This document shows positions 10,555 to 19,766 of a stretch of DNA of 64,000 nt, one piece after another. The number at the start of each line of letters is the position of its first letter. Position 1 is the stretch's first letter. Made by a program: the position numbers and the translations under genes. The notes under the pieces are model-generated. The model did not search any database. It saw only the letters and a program-made list of their open reading frames with translations, and was not told the DNA's origin. The DNA is taken from assembly GCA_013339895.1 (NCBI GenBank), contig JABACO010000002.1:11883610-11947609 (forward strand), given 5' to 3'. The stretch comes from Ephydatia muelleri. Its lineage: Eukaryota; Porifera; Demospongiae; Spongillida; Spongillidae.

Positions 10555-13500
10555 ACTAATGAGAATACTCAAGAAGGGGAGCACGGGCACATCTGAGGAG
10601 GATGGCTCTTGCATTCTGTCTCATCAGTGTGACAGCCAGCAGACAGTACATTTGGCACAGTGCCTCAGTTTCACAGATTCCCACTTGCATAGCTAGCCTC
10701 TTGCTCAATCTAGAGTAGCATTCTTTGGCTTCACATCCCCAACCACCATAGACTTCCACCACTAATGGAATACATGTCCAGCCCAACCTTGCACACATCT
10801 GATCATTCTTGGCATGCTTTTCAATCTCACCAACCTCTGCAGAGTTGCCTGAAGCCAAACTCGCTTCCAGAATCAAGTCCGTATTAAGCGGATGAATGAC
10901 TTTCAGGTCAAAAGCTGCAGGGTTGGAGAGGGACCAGTTTGGCACCAGCACATCAGCTGGCCTAGAAAAGTCTATGCCTGGACCTTTCTCCAGTTGAGGA
11001 GATAAGCATGCTTTGGAGCACAGCATAATAATAATAATAGTCGCCTCCGCATGTCCCTGGTGAGGTCTGTGGCAAGGGCCATCATGGGAAGGGAAGCTGT
11101 CCAAGGTAGATTAGTGGAACTGTTGATTAGTTATGTTTGTAAGTAGAACTGTAGATTCATTAAAATAGATGGTATAGCAATAATGTGTCTGCATTGTACA
11201 CGTATGTATCATGTTATCATTAATAATAAAACTAAATTGTTGCATTTGTGTAGTTTATGTAATTAGATAAATAATAATAATAATAATTACAAATACAAAA
11301 TTATACTAATAACACTATCACGTCTTGCCACTCGTCTGGCCATACCCATGAGGTGCACCAAGTCCCAGGCCACTGCTGCCATTTATGGCAGACTGAGACT
11401 CACTTTAGTGAGGTCCTGTGCAAGGGCTCTGCTGTCAAGAGCTGGACCTTCATTGGTCATCACTGGTTGACAGTATTTTGTTTCCTTTGTTGTTTCTTGT
11501 GTACATCATTCTATGTATTAATAATAGCATAATTTTTACATATCAATGAACAGATTTAGCGTAATGTAACTAACTATATTTGTTCCAATCATCATAATTA
11601 TTTAAATAATGAGTTACCTATTACATACACTAACATAATAATTTTATTTTTTGCTCCAAAGCATTCGACCGTTGCCGTCTACACCTGATGACTTGATGAG
11701 AAAACATCGCGTGTCTGCACCACCCGAGGGTAAGTGCATGATTGCGTGTCTGCGCCACCCGAGGGTAAGTGCATGATTGCTTTTGTTATGATAAGCAAAT
11801 AACATGTGTTGTCATTACAGCCTATTCAAGTCCATCGGATAAGGTGAGTCGAATGCACACGTGCACCTGCACATGTTGAAATGTATATAATATAGACGCA
11901 TTGCATAACAGCCTGTGTCTATAACATTTTATTATCTCAAACTGTTTATTATGAAAATTGCTAGCTGTGACTTTGAATACTTGAGCACTTTTTGGTCGAA
12001 CAGCATCCAGTGCTTGCCCATTACTACCAGCTGTACTATTCAGTTTCCGACCAGCGAAGTCGTAGCATAAACCTTAGATGCACACGTGAACCATTATGAT
12101 AATGCTTAATGCATACACCGCCAATGACTCGCGCCATTTCGTTTATGCAAGGCCGTGACCATTAGGGACGATGGTTAATTAATTAATTTTTTCGAGCATT
12201 GGTAAACGTGTGTGATCAAAAGTATTATGAACCTTAATCATTTAAATGTGTTAAGGATGGAAAAGTGTCCCCACGATCAAGTGACTACGAAGATATCGAG
12301 GACGCGTCACTGGAGTATCCAGAGGAGGCTGCCACTCAAGAGAAAGACACTGAACAACGACAAGACCCTACTCAACGAAATGACGTTATTCCGAAGCAAA
12401 ACCTTACTGAGGGGCACGAGGTGACTGAAGTAGACGGCCAAGCCGGATGCGCAGCTCTTGAGGAGTGCAACGTCGACAAGAGCAGCAAGATAAACGTAGA
12501 AGGAGACGTGAAAGATAATGTATAAGTTACTATACTTGCACATTGTAACCACGCGCAAAGTACATAGATTAGCAGGATATGAAGTACTGAAAAGCTATTA
12601 ATAGCTCCAGTTCCAGTAATTATTGTTATTGGAGTGCAGCATACGCGGCGTAAGTGTTCACAATAAAATAAAATAAGATGGACAACTTGCTTGCTCTGCA
12701 GAAACTACAGTTACGTATTTGAAAAATAGGATGAATGTATGATAAAAAGCATTTCATTCAATAGTCGCCTTGCAAGCGAATAAATAACGTGTACGCAAAA
12801 TTATTAGATGATTTGTTTCGTAATATCTATCTTGTATGCATTTATGTAGTTATATCTTAATGAACGTAATTGACCAAATCTTTGAATTCTCCGTGTTAAA
12901 AATTCCATGCTTTTTGTATTGAAGCAGACACATCAAATGCTAGAGATAAAATGGCACGTTCTTTAACAAGGGCTCGGATTAGTGTACAGACGCTTCGGAG
13001 TATATTTGATTTCAATCCTTAAAGTACAAGTGGCATCATAGCAGATACTCTGATTATTTTCTAAACACAACTACACTGTTCCTGCCCCATTCCCTCTAAT
13101 CCATACAGCTATCTCAGAATAGTTATGAAGCAATCGAGTATCAGACAGAAGATGAATTGGAAAACACATCAGTGCACAAAGATGAAAGTGAAAGTGACAC
13201 CAAAAAAGGCATAGCAAATGCTACAATGGCTGAGGGAAAATCAGAGGATGACAATATACCTGTACCTGAGTAAGTGATATACTGTAATGGGTTTTTCATA
13301 TCATACGCCTAAAAGGTAAAGTGGTAACTAATTGCAAAACTTCCCTGCCCTTTGCAATGATGATACCATCTGTACTTATTGGTTCAATGAAATTTTAATC
13401 ATCACAATATAACTGCTTGTATTTTTATCTCCAATAAAGTTGCAATGAAGGTACCATTTATGAAGGTGCCTTTTATGAAGTTCCAGTGGAACCACCACTC

Positions 13501-14497
13501 AATGGGTACCCATGGTTTCATAGCAACATTGATGTCGTTGCTGCAGAAGAAATTTTAAGTGCACAAAAAAAAGTATGTTGGAAAGACTTTGCAGTTAGAT
13601 TTATGACATAAGATGCACATAAATATTTATTTGATGATGCTGAAGATTGGATTAATTTTTTGACCAACTTTGATATACATTTTAGCATGTCAGATCCACT
13701 CAAAATGTGCCTGCAGGTACAAAGAATTGTTCTGCACAAAGGTTGTGCATATGTATCATGCAATTCGAGCAATTCAATATTATCATGATTTAAAATCAAT
13801 GCATATCAAACTCTAATTATCCAAATTTAAAGTACAAACATTACCTAGCAAAGCTAATTCATATGAGAATGTATGAAAGGGAATGTCAAAAGATCATAGC
13901 ATTTTAATTAACATGCAATGTAATAACCCATTGTTTCATCTTGCACTCAGGATGGGACATACCTCATGAGAGAAAGCACTTCGATACCAGGGCAATATAC
14001 TCTGTCGTTATACTATGATCGAATGCTCTCCCACTTGCGGTAGGCCATCTCCACATAGCATCACTGCCAGTGCTCTAGTCTATCTCTCCTCCACACACCT
14101 CCTTCCCAGTATATCGCTCCATAATGGATACTACACATTAGACAACCACAAGGTAAGCACATATGCAGCAGAGATAAAGAAAGTTGCACTAGTGAAGAAG
14201 GGAGTATTGCATGCCACAGATTACTGAGTCATGCCATTTAAGAGCTTAACCATGAATATATATATATTCTATGAACTTTTTATAGCCATTTGGAAAATAA
14301 ATTGGCATTTTGGCGGATAGTGTCATGACTGGTTCTTTGCCCTCCCCAGATCAATAGTGTTAGATTTTGCCTACAGATGTATATATTTATAAAGCTCTCA
14401 GTCCTTGGATCTTATCACATGGAATAAAACGGGCTAAGAAAAATCTTTCAATATCAAGTCTTATCTTAGATGCATTAAAGGATTCTGAACTGTTATA

Positions 14498-14535
<38 letters not shown>

Positions 14536-14931
14536 AGAGAGAGAGAGAGAGAGAGAGTGTGAGAGAGAGAGAGAGAGAGGAGAGGGGGAAGAGAGGATAG
14601 TTTGGTGGGGTTCCCCTTCTTCATTACTGAATTAATAGTTTCTTTTGCTTGCAATGTAGTAACTCTGATGTATGCAGAGTTGGGTTCGGTGCTATCTCCC
14701 GAAGCCACTTTTAGGTCAACCTAATAGTAACATCGAATTTGATCAGATGTGACATGTGTATTGTTTAATCCACATGTATGTATTTTATTGTTTTCTTTCT
14801 ATTACTAGGTATTCAACAGTATCGTAGAACTAGTTAAGTACTATCAATGCCATAACATTGGAATCGGCAAATGCAGTCAAGCGTGCCTCAAGTACACGTG
14901 TTCTTCAATTAGCAACTCCGTAGCAATATAG
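7723..14931 (+). CDS. Pseudokinase - coiled coil - SH2 protein (11 exons)
   Basis: Exons: 7723-8820, 8909-8998, 9127-9266, 11662-11729, 11821-11843, 12256-12519, 13109-13269, 13440-13572, 13951-14039, 14110-14152, 14809-14931. All have GT-AG borders and compatible phases, giving 743 residues; an inner ATG at 7807 would give 715 and has the better context. Residues 31-290 have a kinase fold: Lys67 in FVKAM, Glu93 in the C-helix, an APE motif at 210-212 and Arg279. The HRD triad is Leu-Cys-Asn (169-171) and DFG is Asp-Leu-Asn (189-191), so catalysis is unlikely. A Glu/Gln-rich coiled coil (about 330-385) and an acidic linker follow. Residues 640-730 form an SH2 domain with the phosphotyrosine-binding Arg666 in YLMRES. 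The protein is probably a cytoplasmic phosphotyrosine scaffold. The exon 6 donor (gtataagt) is the weakest link: unspliced, translation stops at 12525. Exons 4-11 recur in the right arm. Confidence 0.8.
9267..9833. other. Intron 3, first part
   Basis: Intronic sequence between exons ending at 9266 and starting at 11662. Nothing recognisable in this part; a 109-codon open frame at 9524-9853 lacks motifs. Confidence 0.5.
9834..10400 (+). mobile_element. Array of three retroelement 3' ends with ATA tails
   Basis: Three near-identical segments (starting about 9834, 10092 and 10256) each read tatcctttctaggatagctc, then a short 3' tail region, then an ATA-type microsatellite. The middle one extends further 5' (9999 on) and encodes residues IYGRLNLNLVCANATAILSR, the C-terminal signature also seen in the fragments at 10556-11104 and 11318-11470. 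Truncated copies that share one 3' end and finish in a simple repeat are what LINE-type retroposition leaves. The exact LINE family is not identified. All are fossils. Confidence 0.55.
10450..10556. repeat. ATT/AAT microsatellite
   Basis: Two adjoining trinucleotide tracts, first ATT-type then AAT-type, at the edge of the minus-strand retroelement fragment. Similar AAT tracts lie at about 9958-9999 and 10200-10232. Confidence 0.93.
10557..11030 (-). mobile_element. Retroelement C-terminal endonuclease-like fragment
   Basis: The minus strand encodes residues such as RPADVLVPNWSLSNPAAFDL, then LGWTCIPLVVEVYGGWG and an Arg-rich tail (LMRQNARAILLR). The spacing Pro-x-Asp ... Phe-Asp-Leu ... resembles the PD-(D/E)XK nuclease core used by some non-LTR retrotransposons, and this block is a common high-copy sequence in sponge and coral gene models. 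It is a fossil fragment: no reverse transcriptase is present here. Confidence 0.5.
11041..11110 (+). mobile_element. Short C-terminal retroelement fragment
   Basis: Directly after an ATA tract the plus strand reads RLRMSLVRSVARAIMGRE, matching the C-terminal block of the neighbouring fragments. It is a fossil of about 70 bp. Confidence 0.4.
11318..11470 (+). mobile_element. C-terminal retroelement fragment
   Basis: The plus strand encodes SRLATRLAIPMRCTKSQ followed by AIYGRLRLTLVRSCARALLS, the same C-terminal block as at 9999 and 10557-11030, again just downstream of an ATA tract (about 11270-11287). It is a fossil lying in intron 3 of the pseudokinase gene. Confidence 0.5.
11709..11778 (+). 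repeat. 35-bp tandem duplication of a splice donor
   Basis: Two copies (11709-11743 and 11744-11778, one mismatch) of gcgtgtctgc(a/g)ccacccgag plus gtaagtgcatgatt, so the exon 4 donor (gt at 11730) is followed by an identical donor 35 bp downstream. Using the second donor would add 35 bp and shift the frame. The duplication is also present in the right arm. Confidence 0.9.
14502..14580. repeat. GA microsatellite
   Basis: GA tract with a CTAGA and a GTGTGA interruption, in the last intron of the pseudokinase-SH2 gene. The right-arm counterpart (about 37880-37981) is irregular. Confidence 0.93.
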
Positions 14932-15990
14932 TGAGGCATGGAACATCCTTCTGTATATATACTGAGATCAGGCATTTGGTTTGACACTATTTAATTTTGC
15001 AATGCATTTTTGTAAAGCCGGCAGACAGACATTTGAGTGCACTTTAGATACAGATAATATATGCCTCGAACGTGTAAGAGAACAAAGTTTTGTGTCACAT
15101 TATATGTACATTACTCACAGTTATAAGCAGTGAATGATAACGATCTTTTCAGTACATGTAAATGTAGGTAAGACCTAACAATATCAAACAGCTTAAGCCT
15201 ATCGATCGTTATAATTATGTCACGCAGTAGTATCCAGTGCATACACTTTCATGTATTTCCTGACAAATTCATGATCTATTGCCTGTGGGGTGAGCTACAT
15301 TTAAAACAGAGATTGTACTCGCTGCTTCATTATGGACAAAAGCACTGAAGAAAATGTGTGTATTATTATTATTCATGTTTTTCATCTTATATTCATAGAA
15401 CAAATGTGTCCGTATCCTAGGTTATTGTAGGGAAGTACGGGGGCGGTTTTCTATGATTTAACAACTAATAAAGTATATAATACTGAATGCATAACGCAAC
15501 AATAAGAGCGCTGGATATGCGAGGGCAAGGCAGTTTAATTTTTCTCGTCCCATTGCCATCCTGAGGTATAAATCAGTCGTTTAGAACGCGTCGTGCGTGA
15601 CAAGACGCTTTATACAAGGATCAACTGACAAAAGGATGGAAGACTCTGTTTTTGTGAAGCGTTCAATCAATCGTCACTGTATATCTAATTGCAAACACTG
15701 ACATTTACGACTGAGCTGGCAGCAAATACCTTGGCTTCTTAGATCTCCGAAAAGGATAGATACTTCTACTGCTTCAGCCACATGCAGTTCATTGACACCA
15801 CATTACTACCTATAACGCTACAGAAAAAGAAAATCTAGTACCATGCAGATTACTTACCATATATGGTACTTCATTATGTAAATTGACATGTACATGTATA
15901 TTATTAAATTAGTATGATAGAATTACGTCAGGTGCTTTTAAAATCCCAGCAACTGATCTCGGATGATGTTTTGGCGTTATCCGCGTTTGT
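14932..15990. other. 3' flank of the SH2 gene, no gene seen
   Basis: AT-rich convergent intergenic DNA. It probably includes the 3' UTR of the upstream gene. No secure polyadenylation signal or further exon was identified. Confidence 0.45.
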
Positions 15991-15993
15991 GCG

Positions 15994-16135
15994 TATGTGT
16001 GTGTGTGTGTTTGTGTTGTGTGTGTGTGTGTGTTGTGTGTGTGTGTGCGTGTTTGTGTGTGTGTGTGTGTGCATGTGTGTTCGTTTGCGAGTCTGTGTAT
16101 GTGTGTTTGTGCGCGTGTGTGTGCGTGTGTGCGTT
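15994..16135. repeat. TG-rich microsatellite
   Basis: TG tract with frequent TT and GC interruptions, followed to 16265 by two related copies of a short block (tgtgattgtga then cgtatg and catacagtcatgtgtgcg). Confidence 0.9.
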
Positions 16136-16379
16136 GTGTGATTGTGACTGTGCGTATGCACCGGGTATTTGTGTATGTACTGTTTCATACAGTCATGTGT
16201 GCGTTGTGTGATTGTGATTGCACGTATGTATTTGTGTATGTACTGTATCATACAGTCATGTGTGCGCGTGCAGCTGGGGGAGGGGGAAGGAATAATGACA
16301 TGCACGTACGTGCAATCCGTTTTTAATTGCCCTTGAAGACTAGATGAATTAAAAGTATCAGGAGTATGGCTGGAGTCTC

Positions 16380-16756
16380 CCAAATGTGCCATCATTATGT
16401 ACACCTGTATGTATGTATGTCATTCTCTTTTGACCATGCAATTTGGGCGGCTTTTCGACAATTCGCCATAATGAGAAACGAGATCTCACTGCTTCCTTAT
16501 TGTCAGAAGTATGCCATAATGTTGCCATTGAACCTCACTTACAACCACTGAATGGTGAAGGCTTTCACCACAAATCTGCCAACACTGATGAAAATTCACG
16601 TCTCGATATACATGTACGTGCCAAGCGTTTTTGGAATCGTGGTCAGGATGCTTATTTTGATGTAAGGGTTTTCCACCCTAATGCTCCAAGCTTCCGTTCC
16701 ATGGACTTGCCAGCAATATACCACAGACATGAATCGGAAAAAAAGCCTCTTTGAAT
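16380..16756 (+). mobile_element. Retroelement-associated nuclease-like fragment
   Basis: The plus strand encodes GGFSTIRHNEKRDLTASLLS, then residues [20 protein letters not shown] with [10 protein letters not shown] and a RHESEKK end. I recognise this as a high-copy C-terminal block of retroelement proteins in marine invertebrates; the Asp-Ile ... Phe-Asp-Val-Arg-Val spacing suits a PD-(D/E)XK nuclease. The block stops at the CA microsatellite. It is a fossil, duplicated in the right arm. Confidence 0.5.
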
Positions 16757-16757
16757 T

Positions 16758-16917
<160 letters not shown>

Positions 16918-18194
16918 GTACATCTGATTATCTGATGCATGCAGCTGGGAGAAAAAGAAATTGATTTCACTCTTTCTTAGTTCAAATCACACTGCATGTA
17001 TATACACGTACCTGTGGTTATCAAAATTCAAACCTCATGGAGGGAATGAGTCCTAGTACAATTATCCTACCCTGGTATAGTTCATCCTACCCTAGGATAA
17101 ACTACCTTACATGTTTTATCCTATACATACATGCATGAATGTATTTTATCCTACCTAGGACAAACTTTCTTTATCAGTTAGAAAATGTTATCATACAGGT
17201 ACATGCATGCATAATGTACATTAATACCGGGTGTCCACGAAAGAACGCAATGCTTTTGAACGGGAATAATGATAGGAGTATGAAGAAACTAACAACTTGA
17301 GGTTAGGCAAATAATTTTACTTACAAGTTATTAACGATGATTAATTAACTTTAATAAACACAACAAATTAACAACTTTAAAAGTGAAATCATGTTTAGAC
17401 ACCGTTTCGAAGCCAAAAACAAATTTTTTTTCAACTATTTCACCTCGGTTACGCATGCGCACAAGTTCCAAGACTAGTGACGCAACCATTAACGCACCAT
17501 ATTAGCTCCACCCCTTCAACTTGCACATTATCACGTGCTACTGAGCCCCACCCCACATTCGTCCCTCGAATTGCTTAATTCTTAATTGTTTATTCAGCGA
17601 ATAGCCCAATCCTTGTGAAATCATAGATACTAGTAAATAGCCGTACCTGCGTCTGCTTATCTTTCGCTTTTAGAAATGAACTAGCTGCATTACTACCTCT
17701 TCGTAAAAAAAAAATACGCCCGACCGTATAGGTCATTCATACAGGCGGTGCGCACAAATTAGCGTTCTTGCTACGTGTTGTGGACGAGATCGAGATTCAC
17801 CTTACGTAGTACAAAACCACACTGGAGAATGTCTTCGATGCAAATGGTTGTTTAGTTAAAGGCACGAACGACTGGGTGCCTATTGGCATACAGTTCACGT
17901 ACGGGTACACGCACACATGCATAGTGCAGTCCATGCATCAAGCAAACTATAGATCCTTCCAGCTAGCTCTACATTAATAGCTAACTGGTGTATGCCCGTA
18001 ATACTAGAGAAGCCACGTGTATACTGCCTATAGCTCCTACTAATATTGAAGCCTAAGGCTTCTTAGTGTGCTGTTTAGTTACCGATGTGTGTGTGAAAAG
18101 AAGTGCCGAACTGTTTGAGCATTCTTTTCAACAGTATTCAATGTCATAGGAACTGTAGATATGGCTCTCATCTGGTATGTATGTGTATTTGTGT
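16918..18194. other. Intergenic DNA, no gene seen
   Basis: Contains several inverted copies of the word tatccta/taggata (17060-17170) and a stretch beginning ccgggtgtccacgaaagaac (17227) that could be a mobile-element end. Neither is enough to call an element. Confidence 0.4.
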
Positions 18195-18770
18195 GTCATG
18201 GTGACTTGTGTTCAAATCTGTGGTGTGTGCTAAGTCTAATCAGTTTTAAAACCAACGTTACCTAGAGAGAATGTCACTTTGTCATGGAAGGATGAGCCAA
18301 CAACTTCACTCAAGCAGTTAAAAACCCTTGTTTGGTATTTTTGTTGTCATCCTTCCATGACAAAGTGACATTCTCTTTAGTGACAAACAGGCATACAAGC
18401 AGATTGCTTCCATTGCATGAGAATAATACTTTTGAAACACGCAAATGACTAGCATAAAAAAACTAAGCTCTAACAGGAAGCATGTGAATCTTTTTCAAAG
18501 CTACTCAACAGTACACCCACCTACAACACCAAATATTTTTTTTACAAACTGTATAAATTTGCATGAAACAACCAGATATGAATTCACTGACACTTGAAGA
18601 TTATCTCAACATTACATTTAGATCTGAGAATTAGGTGGTATTATTGTCACAAGTCATGCCCAGTTGCAAGCGCGGTGAAACTGCTCACTCTCTTACGTAA
18701 TGAACAACGTTAGTTTTAAAACTGATTAGACTTATCACACACCACAGATTTGAACACAAGTCACCATGAC
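18195..18770. mobile_element. MITE-like element with nested inverted repeats
   Basis: Terminal inverted repeats of about 65 bp (18195-18259 and 18705-18770, beginning gtcatggtgacttgtgttca) enclose a second inverted pair at about 18264-18294 and 18347-18378 (atgtcactttgtcatggaag and its complement). Length is 576 bp with no coding capacity. No clear target duplication is visible. A copy lies in the right arm at 33747-34321. Confidence 0.65.
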
Positions 18771-19029
18771 GAACTACAAGGGAATAAGGTTTGTTCTGCT
18801 TGATGGAAATTACGTCTGCTAAACGCCTGTAAAATGTTGAACACTCATGAGCCATTCCTCCTGTTGCACTAAAAACCAGCGGTGTAAAGATTCAATGCTC
18901 AACTTCTTTCACCCGTTGACTATATATGAATATACATACGCGTGCAAATAGGTGCTCACAGATATATATTTTTCAATTCTATTTTGTGATGTGTAATTTT
19001 GCTGACTATCCTTAATTAATATCCTAGGA

Positions 19030-19108
19030 TATTGACCGACCAGACACTATATCCTATAGGACTGGGTGCGGACGCCGGGTCCTAGGATACAATGTCCAGC
19101 TGGTCAAT

Positions 19109-19140
<32 letters not shown>

Positions 19141-19152
19141 AGGGGGGGGGGG
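19030..19152. repeat. Imperfect hairpin followed by poly-G run
   Basis: Arms at 19030-19057 and 19081-19110 (attgaccgaccagacac against its near-complement) around a 23-base GC-rich loop. A run of 26 G, one A and 11 G follows. The right arm repeats this as a poly-C run near 33375-33403. Confidence 0.75.
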
Positions 19153-19504
19153 ACGACGCATTAATGTTGTGTGATATTGTGTGAAAGTGTTTATCTTGCT
19201 TATGCAGGTACTAGATACAGTAGCCCTGTAGTTAGAATTAGGTGGCGGTACTACTCCACCCTCATCCACTGGCAGTCAGCTTGGGCACCGAAAAACCAGT
19301 CAATACCACTGTAATTGAGGTTTTTGTCACAGCTTAAGAACAGTGTCTTAAAAAGGAATTTCAATTCGCAGGACTTATAAGTACCGTGCGTATGGAGTGA
19401 TGGAATGATCTACTCACACGATGATGAGTAGGAAGCGTTGTCTCTATAGCTTAATAGTCCTGATAAGAACAAATTGCAACATTTTAAAAATAAACTTCAC
19501 AGTG

Positions 19505-19640
19505 CAGCCTATTGAGTCACTGAATGCTATTGAGTCACTGAATGCTAGCATTCTACAGTCTACATTCTAAGCAGCAGTCTTTGTCCAGACCTTCTCACTG
19601 GCCTTTACTTGCAGTGGTATGCTCAGATTCAACTGTTGCC
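19505..19640. promoter_or_regulatory. Conserved 3' flank of the secreted-protein gene
   Basis: About 130 bp downstream of the stop codon (minus-strand gene) is nearly identical to the matching flank of the paralogue at 59700-59836, including gctagcattctacagtctac and ttactgcagtggtatgctc-like words. It is likely 3' UTR or a 3' regulatory block. A 19-bp word (tattgagtcactgaatgct) is tandemly doubled here but single in the paralogue. Confidence 0.45.
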
Positions 19641-19766
19641 ATGATATCTTTGATAACACATGTACCAGGAGAGAAGAATGATAATGGTCATTTCATGTAG
19701 GACAGATGGATGTATGCAAGCATGCGTGATCATGACTGTGTTTTTTTTTTGCATTTGGCTTCATTT

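Noticed and set aside
9778-10696. Poly-Ile, poly-Tyr, poly-Leu and poly-Asn frames
   Set aside because: Translations of ATT/AAT microsatellites.
17227-17760. ccgggtgtccacgaaagaac as a transposon terminus
   Set aside because: No matching second end or target duplication could be found.
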